From contig CAZAPQ010000089.1 in the NCBI GenBank assembly GCA_964487415.1, forward strand, positions 1-29,943: a DNA stretch of 29,943 nucleotides, given 5' to 3'. Source of the stretch: DRVV01 sp964487415. Lineage in GTDB: Archaea; Thermoproteota; Bathyarchaeia; Bathyarchaeales; Bathycorpusculaceae. Each line of letters opens with the position of its first letter. Positions within the stretch are counted from its first letter, which is position 1. A program made the translations under genes and the position numbers. Below the pieces are notes generated by a model. It was given only the letters and a program-made list of their open reading frames with translations, had not been told where the DNA came from and did no database searches. Shown in pieces: positions 7,926 to 16,456 of this stretch.

Positions 7926-10172
7926 CTAGCTTGGATAGTTGATTTTATATAGGCAGACGAGAGGCACAATTCCACCATATTTGTATCCATCATTGTCCAG
8001 CCCCGCAATGTAGGCTTCCTCAAAGTAGAGAAGCTTCGTGGTTGGAGGAACCCCTCCCCTTTGCTCTTGTTTCCAACGTTCAACAGCATATGTCATTAGT
8101 TTATAAATTGTTGAACTTTGACCTCTGCTGGCTGATATAAGTTCATTATTGTCGATCTGTCCATCTTTATCATTGTCCACCCAGTGAGTTCCCAGTGTGT
8201 AATTTCCAAAAAGTTCTCTGACTTTTTCAAAGTCGTCGGTCCACATTTCCTCTTCAGAGATGAAACCTTGGCTTACAAGTCGATCATGGGCCTTTCCGGA
8301 AATTCTAGCCATCCAAGTCCATTTTCCTTCATCGCCGCCTGCATTTGCAAAATTTCCATTATAGTCAATGGTTACGAATACAAGGATATACTCCGCATTG
8401 TAAAGTTTCAGCATTCGTAGGGCTTGGGTTTCGTTGGACATGAACGTAAATCCAATATTCTCTATCTGTGTTGAGTTTATGGTGGCGTTGTCAGCAAGGG
8501 TTGTTACATTTCCAAGTATGGTAAGCCAGTATCCATAGTCCCACCAGCTGCATACAACTGTTGTAGCCGCTAGGTTCTCTCTTGTCCACTTTAACATGTT
8601 CACCCACTCCTGCACTGGTGTTTCTGGCACTAATGAGAGGCTTCCTCCAGATATTGTGGTTGGGGCATATACCTGTCTATACACTTTAGGCATTGGAAAA
8701 GCGTAGCTCGTCATGAGAATCATGAATATTAGAAATATGGCCACCCCGCTGAATTCTCTGCCCACATATCCCATGGCGTATTTCCTCTTACTTATCTTCG
8801 GCGGCTCTTTAAGGAGGGCTACAAACGGTTTTAGGAGCCCATTTATTCCTACGGCTGCTAGGAGGCTGAAAGCTGGAGCGAAAAGTATAAGCAACCTCAC
8901 CATGGAGCATGCAAAGTAAAGTGAGGTCAAGCCCAAAATTATGATGAAAATGTTTCTGTTGTTGGGGCTTCTGAACATAAAGAATAAACCGACAGCGAAA
9001 AAGAGTATTCCAATGCCCAGATCATAATACAAGGAACCCCATGCTGATATTCTGTGTTCAGCCACAGATTCTATAAGCGGTGAAGCCTCCCGCGTGAAGG
9101 GATTTATAACTGAAATGAATTTTCCGGCAATACCTTGTATGTATCCCATTATCGAGAGCGCCGTGAAGCTGCCCACCAACACTAAAATTAAAGCTATTGC
9201 TGCGATGGCTTTTTCTCTGATGGTGGTGATGTTTCTTGTGATCTCAGCAAGACATAGTAAACCAAAAACCACGGCTACTGGTATTATGGCGCTTGTCGAT
9301 AGATAAGCTGGAGAAAGTTTCGGAACGTTTATGGCTATAAAAAGCCCCAGCCCAAAGGTTATGCTATAGGCTATTAGAATTTTACGATTATGCCTCTTTA
9401 ACAACAGCAATATAAACGTAAACAACACAGTTACGCCTATTGGGTAGTATGCGGCTCCCCAGCTAGCACAGAAATATCCTAAAACCAGCCCGGAAGCAAG
9501 AGCGTACTTGATTGTCGAATTTATATGTCTATTCTCCTCAACTGCCCTTAAGAATAGAAAGATGAACAAAATCATGGCTAAAATACCTATGGTTTCGTCA
9601 TCGAAGAACCCTACCGATGTTCGCTGGATATATGATGGATGTAAAGCTAAGATTAGGGCGGATAAAAGGCCTACCGGCCTACCGCCGACGTCCTTTCCTA
9701 GGAAGTAGATTGCTAATGAGGCAAGTATCGCCATTATTGCTGGAAACAACGCGCAGAAACTCATAAGGTCGATGTCCACGCCCAAGGTGGAAATTATTCC
9801 ATACAGGAGCGCTGCCGTTAAGGGTAGTCCTGGATAGGCTGCCCTTGCAATGTTGAACCCTTGAGGGTACCATCGCTGGTAGTCTATCCACCCAATCCAA
9901 GATATGAAGCCCTCTTTTACAATATGTTCTGTAAAGCGATACTGGAAGTAGGGGTCAAACTCTGAAAGCAGCAGATTAGACTTTCCGGTAGCCGGGTCTA
10001 TTTCCCACCTCATAGGGAAAAGGCGTATAGTGAAAGCCAGAAAAAGTATAAGCGTTAACGCCGTATAAGTCAGTATGGATGAGTGATCTGTTTTTAGGCG
10101 AATTTTCCCAAAACCTTTGATTCCGCTAATGATTTTTTCCTTCACTGTTTTTGCTTCACTATACATTATCAT
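7926..10172 (-). CDS. aglB: Archaeal oligosaccharyltransferase AglB (STT3 family)
   Basis: AglB transfers the lipid-linked glycan onto Asn of N-X-S/T sequons at the outer face of the membrane. The 748-residue protein has about 13 N-terminal membrane helices (from residue 32 to about 500) and a C-terminal soluble domain. Catalytic motifs are present: EFDPYFQYR with Asp73 in the first outer loop, VGFFDDETIG with Asp191-Asp192-Glu193, IESVAEH near residue 370 as the SVSE/TIxE loop, and SWWDYGYW at 543-547 that reads the sequon +2 residue. An alternative Met codon is 6 nt downstream. It heads a minus-strand block with the GPT-like transferase and queT, with a small zinc-ribbon gene 54 bp upstream. 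Confidence 0.96.
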   Translation of the reverse strand: MIMYSEAKTVKEKIISGIKGFGKIRLKTDHSSILTYTALTLILFLAFTIRLFPMRWEIDPATGKSNLLLSEFDPYFQYRFTEHIVKEGFISWIGWIDYQRWYPQGFNIARAAYPGLPLTAALLYGIISTLGVDIDLMSFCALFPAIMAILASLAIYFLGKDVGGRPVGLLSALILALHPSYIQRTSVGFFDDETIGILAMILFIFLFLRAVEENRHINSTIKYALASGLVLGYFCASWGAAYYPIGVTVLFTFILLLLKRHNRKILIAYSITFGLGLFIAINVPKLSPAYLSTSAIIPVAVVFGLLCLAEITRNITTIREKAIAAIALILVLVGSFTALSIMGYIQGIAGKFISVINPFTREASPLIESVAEHRISAWGSLYYDLGIGILFFAVGLFFMFRSPNNRNIFIIILGLTSLYFACSMVRLLILFAPAFSLLAAVGINGLLKPFVALLKEPPKISKRKYAMGYVGREFSGVAIFLIFMILMTSYAFPMPKVYRQVYAPTTISGGSLSLVPETPVQEWVNMLKWTRENLAATTVVCSWWDYGYWLTILGNVTTLADNATINSTQIENIGFTFMSNETQALRMLKLYNAEYILVFVTIDYNGNFANAGGDEGKWTWMARISGKAHDRLVSQGFISEEEMWTDDFEKVRELFGNYTLGTHWVDNDKDGQIDNNELISASRGQSSTIYKLMTYAVERWKQEQRGGVPPTTKLLYFEEAYIAGLDNDGYKYGGIVPLVCLYKINYPS

Positions 10173-10225
10173 CCCTTTTTAATGGAACATGGAAACGCTT
10201 TACTCCTTTATTTTCCTTGCGGTTG

Positions 10226-10390
10226 CTATTTAACTGGTTTCACTTCAACATTTATTGGTACATGGGCAAGTTTTCTACCGCATTTTGGACATTTTCCATC
10301 ATGTTTGCTTATTATTTCATCTGGAGGCTTAAGTTCAATTCCCTCATATAAGATGTACCCGCATTGATTACATGTAACAATCTGGGGCAT
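10226..10390 (-). CDS. 54-residue zinc-ribbon protein, function unknown
   Basis: This short gene lies in the otherwise empty stretch between aglB and topA. It begins MPQIVTCNQCGYILYEG and has four cysteines in two CxxC knuckles (Cys7/Cys10 and Cys34/Cys37, the second reading CPKCGRK), the classic zinc-ribbon pattern, with a Lys/Asp/Glu-rich middle and a short VPINVEV tail. A CCATAAATAT element at 10421-10430 sits about 35 nt before the ATG and can act as TATA box. It is oriented like aglB, whose start is 54 bp downstream. Small zinc ribbons of this kind are common in archaea and often touch nucleic acid or a larger complex, but nothing here says which. Confidence 0.75.
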   Translation of the reverse strand: MPQIVTCNQCGYILYEGIELKPPDEIISKHDGKCPKCGRKLAHVPINVEVKPVK

Positions 10391-10420
10391 ACATGATCCA
10401 GGATATGAAGAGTTATCGGC

Positions 10421-10430
10421 ATATTTATGG
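10421..10430 (-). promoter_or_regulatory. TATA-like element for the zinc-ribbon gene
   Basis: CCATAAATAT on the minus strand lies 31-40 nt before the zinc-ribbon ATG, so transcription would begin a few bases upstream of the start codon. It may also serve aglB and the genes behind it. Confidence 0.4.
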
Positions 10431-10506
10431 TTGCTGGTGTTGCTCTTGTTTTCAGAGAAACTCTTAACTACCTTAGGGTTATCTCTAAAACTAAACTTGT
10501 AATGGT

Positions 10507-12597
10507 ATGGCTCCTATGGAAAAATTCACACTAATCATAACTGAAAAACCAGACGCTGCACAGCGTATTGCCGCAGCCCTCGACATAAATGGTAATTTAA
10601 AGAAAATGGAGGACGGCGGGGTGCCCTATTATGTGGCCCATCGAGACAAGCCTATAGTTGTGGTTCCGGCTTTAGGTCACCTCTATACAGTCGCCGAAGA
10701 AAAGCATGGGAGGAGCTATTATCCAGTTTTCAGTTTTAAATGGGCTCCTCGTTATGTTGCCGAGAAGGGCGTGAAGCATATTCGCAGCTGGCTTGAGACG
10801 ATATCAAAATTAGCAAAAGGCGCTGACATGTATATTGACGCATGCGACTATGACATTGAAGGTAGCGTCATAGGCTATACTATTTTGAAATATGCTTGTG
10901 GGAACAAAGAAAACGTAGCGAAGAGAATGAAGTATTCCACTTTGACCAAGGAGGAGCTTAAGAAAGCGTACGATGAACTTTTACCTACATTAGATTTTGG
11001 CTTAATAGAGGCCGGCAAAACTCGACATGAGGTTGACTGGCTATATGGCGTGAATCTGTCACGAGCTTTGACCATAGCCGCCAAAGACTGGAGCGGACGG
11101 TATGCAACTATAAGCACCGGGCGAGTCCAAGGCCCCACTCTAAGTTTTCTAGTCGCCAGGGAGAAGGCTATTAGGAGTTTTGTGCCGACACCCTACTGGG
11201 AAGTTAAGGCCCAGATCGAGATAGATGGCAGAGTTTTCGAAGCTAAGTATGAAAAGGAAATTATTAAAACTAGAAGAGAAGCTGATGGTGTTGTTGCCGC
11301 GTGCAAGGGCGAATATGGAATTGTAGAGGACGTTGAGGTTAACGAGTTTAAGCAAATGCCGCCGACACCCTTTGATATAGGTGCCTTGCAGAGTGAAGCC
11401 TACAGCCTGTTTGGATACACTCCCAGACGCACCCTCGACATTGCCCAGCGTCTATACCTCGATGCCCTAATATCATATCCAAGAACAAGCAGCCAAAAGC
11501 TTCCTCAATCAATAAACTACAATGAGATCCTTGAAGGTTTAAGCGGAGTTTCCGAATATCGGGCACTTGTGAGGGAGCTTTTGGCTAGAGGCGAGTTAAA
11601 ACCTAATGAGGGTAAAAAAGAGGATCCTGCACATCCAGCTATCTATCCTACTGGCAAGCTACCAGAAAGACCACTTAATGATTCAGAGATGCGAATATGG
11701 GATCTCATTGTTAGGCGTTTTATGGCGGTTTTCGGTGAAGCTGCCCTTCGTCAGAGTGTTAAAGTCAAAATAAAAGTTAACGGGCATACTTTCTTTTTAA
11801 GGGGGAGACAAACCTTAAAAGAAGGATGGCTGCGGTTTTATGCACCCTATGTGAGATCTGAAGAAATTCTTTTGCCACAAATAAACAAGGGGCAAAAAGT
11901 TAAGGTTGATCGAATTATTTTAGAGGACAAATTCACTAAACCTCCACCGAGGTATAACCCTGGGAGTCTATTAAAGGAGATGGAAAAAGCTGGAATAGGA
12001 ACAAAGGCGACTAGAGCTGATATTATTCAGACTCTCTATGATAGGAAGTATTTGCGGGGAGAACGTATGGTGGTTACTGACTTAGGATTTGAGGTTTTCG
12101 AGATTCTTCAGAAGTATTGCCCAACAATAATTTCAGTGGACTTAACGAGGAATCTGGAGGAAAGGATGGACAGAATTCAATTACACATGGAGAGTAGGGA
12201 AAGCGTGATTCTTGACGCCATTGAAATTCTGAAGCCCGTGGTTGAAGAGTTGAAGAAAAGAGAGCCTATAATAGGTGAGCAGCTAAGCCATTCTGTGAAA
12301 AAGTCTAGATTGGAGGAAAGGATTGTTGGCTCATGTCCTGTGTGTGGAAAAGGGTCTTTGATTATTCTCTACTCAAGGAGGACTGGTAAGCGTTTCATTG
12401 GATGCACCGAGTTTTTTAAAGGATCATGTAAAGCCTCTTTTCCTCTGCCTCAAAAGGGCAGTGTTGCACCTTCAGAAAAAGCTTGTCCTGAATGTGGCTG
12501 GCCTATGGTGCAGGTTAAGATTAAAGGCAAGCGTCCTTGGACTCTTTGTTTTAACACGGATTGTCCGTCAAAAGAGGTGAAGGCTGGGATAAAATGA
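10507..12597 (+). CDS. topA: DNA topoisomerase I (type IA)
   Basis: This type IA topoisomerase (696 residues) relaxes negative supercoils through a 5'-phosphotyrosine link. The Toprim domain has IITEKPDAA (Glu13) and DACDYDIEGS with Asp114, Asp116 and Glu118; the usual EGE ends as EGS here, close to archaeal TopA/topoisomerase III sequences. The nucleophile is Tyr324 in ALISYPRTSS. GIGTKATRADI lies in the conserved gate region. The C-terminus has two four-cysteine modules: CPVCGKG...GC...C (about 612-643) and CPECGWP...C...C (about 659-688). An alternative Met is codon 4. The stop overlaps the next gene as ATGA. There is no helicase domain, so it is not reverse gyrase. Confidence 0.95.
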   Translation: MAPMEKFTLIITEKPDAAQRIAAALDINGNLKKMEDGGVPYYVAHRDKPIVVVPALGHLYTVAEEKHGRSYYPVFSFKWAPRYVAEKGVKHIRSWLETISKLAKGADMYIDACDYDIEGSVIGYTILKYACGNKENVAKRMKYSTLTKEELKKAYDELLPTLDFGLIEAGKTRHEVDWLYGVNLSRALTIAAKDWSGRYATISTGRVQGPTLSFLVAREKAIRSFVPTPYWEVKAQIEIDGRVFEAKYEKEIIKTRREADGVVAACKGEYGIVEDVEVNEFKQMPPTPFDIGALQSEAYSLFGYTPRRTLDIAQRLYLDALISYPRTSSQKLPQSINYNEILEGLSGVSEYRALVRELLARGELKPNEGKKEDPAHPAIYPTGKLPERPLNDSEMRIWDLIVRRFMAVFGEAALRQSVKVKIKVNGHTFFLRGRQTLKEGWLRFYAPYVRSEEILLPQINKGQKVKVDRIILEDKFTKPPPRYNPGSLLKEMEKAGIGTKATRADIIQTLYDRKYLRGERMVVTDLGFEVFEILQKYCPTIISVDLTRNLEERMDRIQLHMESRESVILDAIEILKPVVEELKKREPIIGEQLSHSVKKSRLEERIVGSCPVCGKGSLIILYSRRTGKRFIGCTEFFKGSCKASFPLPQKGSVAPSEKACPECGWPMVQVKIKGKRPWTLCFNTDCPSKEVKAGIK

Positions 12598-12827
12598 AGT
12601 GTAAACTGTGCAGCAGGGAGGCCGTTAAGAATGGCTTTTGCGATCTGCATTCTATGGCATATGATAATGTGGTTAGGGGCTATGACGCTTGGAATAAAGC
12701 TTTGGAAATTTCTTGGAAAGACTATTTAAGAGAGATTGTTAAAAATCCTTTAACTGGCGCGTGGGCTAAAGAGGTGGCGGAACATTTAATGAAAATAGAG
12801 GCGAAGCCTAATGGCACAGAGGGCTAA
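12594..12827 (+). CDS. 77-residue protein with an N-terminal CxxC...CxxH zinc knuckle, function unknown
   Basis: The ATG overlaps the topA stop in the ATGA arrangement, so translational coupling fixes this start rather than the longer frame 33 nt upstream. Cys3/Cys6 and Cys16/His19 (MKCKLC, then FCDLH) form a compact zinc site, followed by a helical segment rich in Trp, Tyr and Lys (GYDAWNKALEISWKDYLREI) and a second helix ending in a Lys-rich tail. I do not recognise the family. Coupling to topA on one side and to a membrane protein gene on the other (17-base overlap) says they share one mRNA, but does not show a common function. Confidence 0.8.
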   Translation: MKCKLCSREAVKNGFCDLHSMAYDNVVRGYDAWNKALEISWKDYLREIVKNPLTGAWAKEVAEHLMKIEAKPNGTEG

Positions 12828-13230
12828 GAAAACAATTTCTTCCACAACGTTTTTCCTGCAAAGATTCTATAAAAAACTGTCATCACTAAGTCCTTCAGGC
12901 TTTACATTAGCCCTAGTAACTGTGGCCGTCACTATCTTTCTGCTAGGAGGCGGCCTATATAGCATAATAGTAAAACCTTACCCTGCAGTATATTATGGTG
13001 GGCGCTTCCTTTTCGTCTATCCACAATTATCAGAGCAGTTTGTATCCGACAGCATCATCGCAATGATTCTATTCTCCCTAGGTGTAATAGGATTGGCTTT
13101 CATGTATCAAAGTACAAAATACGCCCTCAAGCCAAGACAAGCCTATATGATGTTTATCGTTGGAGTGTTCCTTCTCATCATTGCTTATGCATCAATAGAA
13201 GCTATACTACATTATTGGAAGGGCATTTAA
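12811..13230 (+). CDS. Three-helix membrane protein, function unknown
   Basis: This is a 139-residue protein with a basic cytoplasmic N-terminus (about 30 residues, Lys/Arg-rich) and three predicted membrane helices at about 31-53, 81-100 and 111-133. A 28-residue loop between the first two is rich in aromatic residues and Pro (KPYPAVYYGGRFLFVYP). It overlaps the zinc-knuckle gene by 17 bases and is convergent with carS (6-bp gap). I cannot name it. With aglB 2.6 kb away, an accessory role in protein translocation or glycosylation is thinkable, but nothing in the sequence shows it. Confidence 0.75.
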   Translation: MAQRAKKTISSTTFFLQRFYKKLSSLSPSGFTLALVTVAVTIFLLGGGLYSIIVKPYPAVYYGGRFLFVYPQLSEQFVSDSIIAMILFSLGVIGLAFMYQSTKYALKPRQAYMMFIVGVFLLIIAYASIEAILHYWKGI

Positions 13231-13236
13231 GCTCTT

Positions 13237-13737
13237 TCACCAAGGATTGCTCTTTAATCCCAATTTGTAGGCCGCAAAATTTGTCAGGAAATGTATTGGA
13301 GGAGTTATTATTAAGGCTGAGAGGACAAGTTCTGAGCTGAGTATACCTAATGGATAAGCGAAAAGTAAGGCTCCAGCTATAAAGTCGATTTGATCTACCA
13401 CTGGTAAAGGTTTCCCAGGCGCTATCCCTATCCTTCTTTTTATGAAGGCTCCTATTAAATCGCCTAACAATGCTCCCACAGATGTTAGAAAGCCAAATAT
13501 TGGAGGATACTGGCGGAAAATGGCGTTTTCTATAATTCCAACGAGGGTTCCCGCGGCGAGTCCGGCGATAAATCCTTTATATGTTTTGTTTTCTCCGAAT
13601 ATGGGTTTCCTATCTATAAACTTTTTACCAAAATCTATAGGTAAACCTCCTCCAGCTAGCACTGGTGTAGCGTTTGCACAGTAGGCTGGAAATATGACTT
13701 TTAAAGTATCAACAACAATTCTAAATATCTCGCTCAT
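13237..13737 (-). CDS. carS: CDP-archaeol synthase CarS
   Basis: CarS activates unsaturated archaeol (digeranylgeranylglyceryl phosphate) with CTP, giving CDP-archaeol for polar archaeal lipids at the membrane. The 166-residue protein shows the family's markers: YCANATPVLAGGGLPIDFG near the N-terminus, DRKPIFGENKTYKGFIAG as the nucleotide-binding segment, and LPVVDQIDFIAGA in the second half, spread over four or five membrane helices. Length is normal for the family. It starts 10 bases after the radB stop and is probably translated from the same mRNA; it is convergent with the three-helix membrane protein gene. Confidence 0.93.
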   Translation of the reverse strand: MSEIFRIVVDTLKVIFPAYCANATPVLAGGGLPIDFGKKFIDRKPIFGENKTYKGFIAGLAAGTLVGIIENAIFRQYPPIFGFLTSVGALLGDLIGAFIKRRIGIAPGKPLPVVDQIDFIAGALLFAYPLGILSSELVLSALIITPPIHFLTNFAAYKLGLKSNPW

Positions 13738-13747
13738 TCCTATGCCT

Positions 13748-14473
13748 TCAAGCTTGTTTATAATCTGTCAATCCCTTTTCTTCTATTTTAAGATAGCAGA
13801 AACCGGTTTTCCCGGTTTTTGATTTTTTCTCTACGGAAGCCTTTATGACTCTCGAGTTTTCTGTTAATTTCATGGCCATGATTGTATCTGCCCAAAATTT
13901 GAGCACTCTCGTGGCTACTGGCTCTACATGTGCCAGGTTTTCGTCAAATACGCTTCGAACTTGGCTTGTTATCAGAACCGCTATCTTATTAGTTCTGGAA
14001 ATTTGCGCAAGCCATGCCATTTGCCTGTTCAATTCGCGGTTTAGTTCAAACCTTTTTTCCGGATTTTCTGCAAGCTCCGCCCTATAGAGTGATGTGAGCG
14101 CGTCAATGACTAAAAGACCAAAGTCTTTAGTTAGATAGTCTGTAAGTTTATCTATGATTATTGTCTGTTCCCTAAAGTCCTTTGGTCTTGCTAGTATTAT
14201 TCGCTCCGCGATTTTTTCAAAGTTTTGGGAGGCTATTTGCATCAGTCTTTTTGTAGAAAAAGTTCCATCACAGTCAACAAACAGCGTTTTTAGCCCCTTT
14301 TCAGCACAGCTTACGGAGCATTGTATTGCCATGGTTGTTTTAGCAGTCTCAGGTTCACCGTAGATTAGGCTAATCTCTCCAAATGCCAGTCCCCCTTCTA
14401 GGATTTTATCCAGTTCTCTGCATTTTGTGGGGATTTTCCATGCTGCCAGCACATTAATAATTATAAGCGACAA
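13748..14473 (-). CDS. radB: RadB-like RecA-family ATPase
   Basis: This is a 241-residue RecA-fold protein without the N-terminal HhH domain of RadA, as in RadB recombination mediators. It has IPTKCRELDKILEGGL, a Walker A at 39-47 (GEPETAKTT), a Walker B LLVIDALTSLY at about 120-130, and ITSQVRS as the downstream motif. Ala44 replaces the usual Gly before the P-loop Lys; this variant is tolerated in other P-loop ATPases such as MoxR. The start at the TTG codon 14473 is uncertain: GTG at 14452, giving VLAAWKIPT, is closer to the family's usual beginning. The next gene, carS, follows by 10 bases. The gene is divergent from the RNase H-fold gene across 41 bp. Confidence 0.8.
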   Translation of the reverse strand: MSLIIINVLAAWKIPTKCRELDKILEGGLAFGEISLIYGEPETAKTTMAIQCSVSCAEKGLKTLFVDCDGTFSTKRLMQIASQNFEKIAERIILARPKDFREQTIIIDKLTDYLTKDFGLLVIDALTSLYRAELAENPEKRFELNRELNRQMAWLAQISRTNKIAVLITSQVRSVFDENLAHVEPVATRVLKFWADTIMAMKLTENSRVIKASVEKKSKTGKTGFCYLKIEEKGLTDYKQA

Positions 14474-14514
14474 CGATAATAACTGTTTATGCTCAACAAA
14501 GCACAGGAAGATAT

Positions 14515-15168
14515 ATGAAAGCTAAGATTGCAGTGGCAACAGTTTCAGGAAAAGCTTACTACCTAATTGTCAGCCAATTGAAGAAACTTGGCATATCATT
14601 CTTGAGCCTGACACCTTACGAGCCTATACCTTTAGATGTAAGGGTTGTAATAACCACTGAAAAAGAGCGTCTCCTAATACACCATGAAAACGTTTTATCA
14701 TTGAGGGATGAGTCCGAGTTACCCACTATTATAAACCAGGCTTTGAAGTTAGCTGAGGGAAAGAGTTTCTATGAAAAAATTGTTATTGGTGTTGATCCGG
14801 GAGAGGTTTTCGGCCTAGCTGTTCTTGCTGATGGAAAGGTTATAGGCGCTGAAAATTGCTTCAGCATGGATGAAACGTTAAGTAAGATAGTCAGTCTGTT
14901 AAAAAGTTTAAGAGATGTTGAAGTTTCTTCATTTGTAGTTAAGGTTGGCGATGGAATTCCAGAATATAAGGATAAAATTTTAATTGCTTTAGACAGGATG
15001 CTTCCTTCGGACATTGTACTGGAAAGCGTTAGCGAGGAAGGAACAAATCTTTCTTTTAATGAGGGTAAACACCGCAGAGGTTTAAGAGACATAGGTTCAG
15101 CGATAAAAATAGCGATGAGGAATGGTTATGTCTTTCCAAGGGGGTCATCAAGTGAACATAACGGTTGA
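14515..15168 (+). CDS. Predicted RNase H-fold (RuvC/YqgF-like) protein
   Basis: The protein has 217 residues. After an alpha/beta N-terminal part of about 85 residues, the segment VIGVDPGEVFGLAVLADG (Asp94) is the first strand-turn-strand of an RNase H fold as in RuvC and YqgF. A Glu follows on the next strand (GAENCF, Glu113), then KVGDG with Asp146, and a late acidic residue in RRGLRDIGSAIKIA (Asp192). Together these could form a metal-dependent nuclease site. I infer a nuclease or resolvase-like function; no substrate is visible. It overlaps the Clp1/Grc3 kinase gene by 17 bases (if that starts at 15152), suggesting a joint role in nucleic-acid end processing. Alternatively it could be catalytically silent. 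Confidence 0.7.
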   Translation: MKAKIAVATVSGKAYYLIVSQLKKLGISFLSLTPYEPIPLDVRVVITTEKERLLIHHENVLSLRDESELPTIINQALKLAEGKSFYEKIVIGVDPGEVFGLAVLADGKVIGAENCFSMDETLSKIVSLLKSLRDVEVSSFVVKVGDGIPEYKDKILIALDRMLPSDIVLESVSEEGTNLSFNEGKHRRGLRDIGSAIKIAMRNGYVFPRGSSSEHNG

Positions 15169-16456
15169 AGGCAACAAAACATTAATTGTGGATGGTCCAG
15201 CTTCCGTTATGGTGGTTTCTGGGAAAGTGGAAGTCTTCGGCCTTGTGATTAACAGAGCTGGAAAAGTCGTTGTAAGGGATGGCAAAAGGATGCCATTTAA
15301 GGTTTTAGAGACAACGACTTTTGACATTTCCCTAGGAGAAAATGCTTGCGTTGAAGAAGTACAGGGATCCACAATTCCGCCCTCATGGGAGAAGGCTCAT
15401 GAAACCCTTTCAAGTCTTCGGTCAAGACCTGCCATAGCCATGGTCTTAGGCGCTATAGATTCTGGGAAAACTAGTTTCTGCACATACCTTGTGAATAAGC
15501 TGCTGGCGAGCAATTACAAGGTTGCAATTATAGATGGTGACCTTGGGCAAGCTGATGTGGGGCCACCGTGCACTGTGGCTTATGCAATAACTTCAAAACC
15601 AATAACAGACCTCTTCAATCTAATGTTGGAAAATGCCTTTTTTGTTGGCGTCACTTCACCAAGCAAGGCAATTGAAAAGACAATTCAGGGCTTGACTATG
15701 TTAAAGGATGAAGTTCTAAAAAAGAATCCTGACTTTATCGTTGTAAACACCGACGGTTGGGTTGATGGGGAGGATGCGGTAAAATACAAGGTTCAGCTTG
15801 TTGAAAAAATTAATCCGGACATAATATTTTTAATGCATCAGGATAGCAGATTGACGCCTCTGCTGAGCGAGCTTGGAAACTATCGAACCTTGCCAATTGA
15901 GTCTCCAACTACCATAAAACAGCGGAGCAGGGAAAAAAGGCGAAGTTTAAGGGAACTAGGCTATTTTAAGTATCTTAGAAATGCGAAGGTGCAATCCATC
16001 CCAATAGGCTGGGTTAAAATCGAAAATGGAGAACACATGTTTACAAACAGAAATCCTGCGGACATGAAGCTGGAGGAAACGTTGCAGAAGCTTATTGGCG
16101 TAATGCCCCTACATGTTGCGGAGCTTAAAGATAAACTATACCTAGTTTTTAGTAGGGGACGCCAGCTAAAATCTGAAGAAATAATGAAACTTGAGAAATC
16201 ATTAGGTAAAAAGGTTGTGGCGACATATTCAGGAGACGAGGAAGGGCTTCTTGTGGCGCTATACGATGGAGAAAACAAATTCTTAGGAATCGGAATTTTA
16301 CGTGAAATCGACTATAGAAGGAGAACAATGAAAATTTATACGCCGGTTTCAAGCGGCTTTTCCAAGATTGTTATTGGAAAAGTTAGACTAGACAAAAGCT
16401 TCAAAGAGGTGTCTACTTTAGAGGAGAAGCCTGATCCCGCCTTTCCTTGCCCATAA
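15152..16456 (+). CDS. Polynucleotide 5'-hydroxyl kinase, Clp1/Grc3 family
   Basis: Clp1/Grc3 proteins phosphorylate 5'-OH ends of RNA (and DNA), for example after tRNA splicing or rRNA cleavage. The GTG at 15152 gives a 434-residue protein and follows AGGGGGTC, a plausible ribosome-binding site; an ATG at 15122 in the same frame would add 10 unconvincing residues. An N-terminal beta-sandwich (about 1-85) is followed by the kinase domain: Walker A GAIDSGKTS at 100-108, DGDLGQADVGPP as the Clp1-type Walker B/clasp region, and NTDGWVDG. A C-terminal domain ends near residue 420. The first gene of the pair encodes an RNase H-fold protein. The 3' end overlaps endonuclease III by 44 bases on the other strand. 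Confidence 0.88.
   Translation: MNITVEGNKTLIVDGPASVMVVSGKVEVFGLVINRAGKVVVRDGKRMPFKVLETTTFDISLGENACVEEVQGSTIPPSWEKAHETLSSLRSRPAIAMVLGAIDSGKTSFCTYLVNKLLASNYKVAIIDGDLGQADVGPPCTVAYAITSKPITDLFNLMLENAFFVGVTSPSKAIEKTIQGLTMLKDEVLKKNPDFIVVNTDGWVDGEDAVKYKVQLVEKINPDIIFLMHQDSRLTPLLSELGNYRTLPIESPTTIKQRSREKRRSLRELGYFKYLRNAKVQSIPIGWVKIENGEHMFTNRNPADMKLEETLQKLIGVMPLHVAELKDKLYLVFSRGRQLKSEEIMKLEKSLGKKVVATYSGDEEGLLVALYDGENKFLGIGILREIDYRRRTMKIYTPVSSGFSKIVIGKVRLDKSFKEVSTLEEKPDPAFPCP

Noticed and set aside
10151..10367. Two overlapping plus-strand frames of 61 and 66 codons
   Set aside because: They run antisense to the zinc-ribbon gene, whose four cysteines are the better explanation of the region.
12561..12593. 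Upstream start of the zinc-knuckle gene inside topA
   Set aside because: The ATGA overlap at 12594 is the usual coupling arrangement and the extra 11 residues have no family support.
10507..12597. Reverse gyrase
   Set aside because: Only the type IA topoisomerase part is present; there is no helicase domain, so no inference of hyperthermophily can be made from it.
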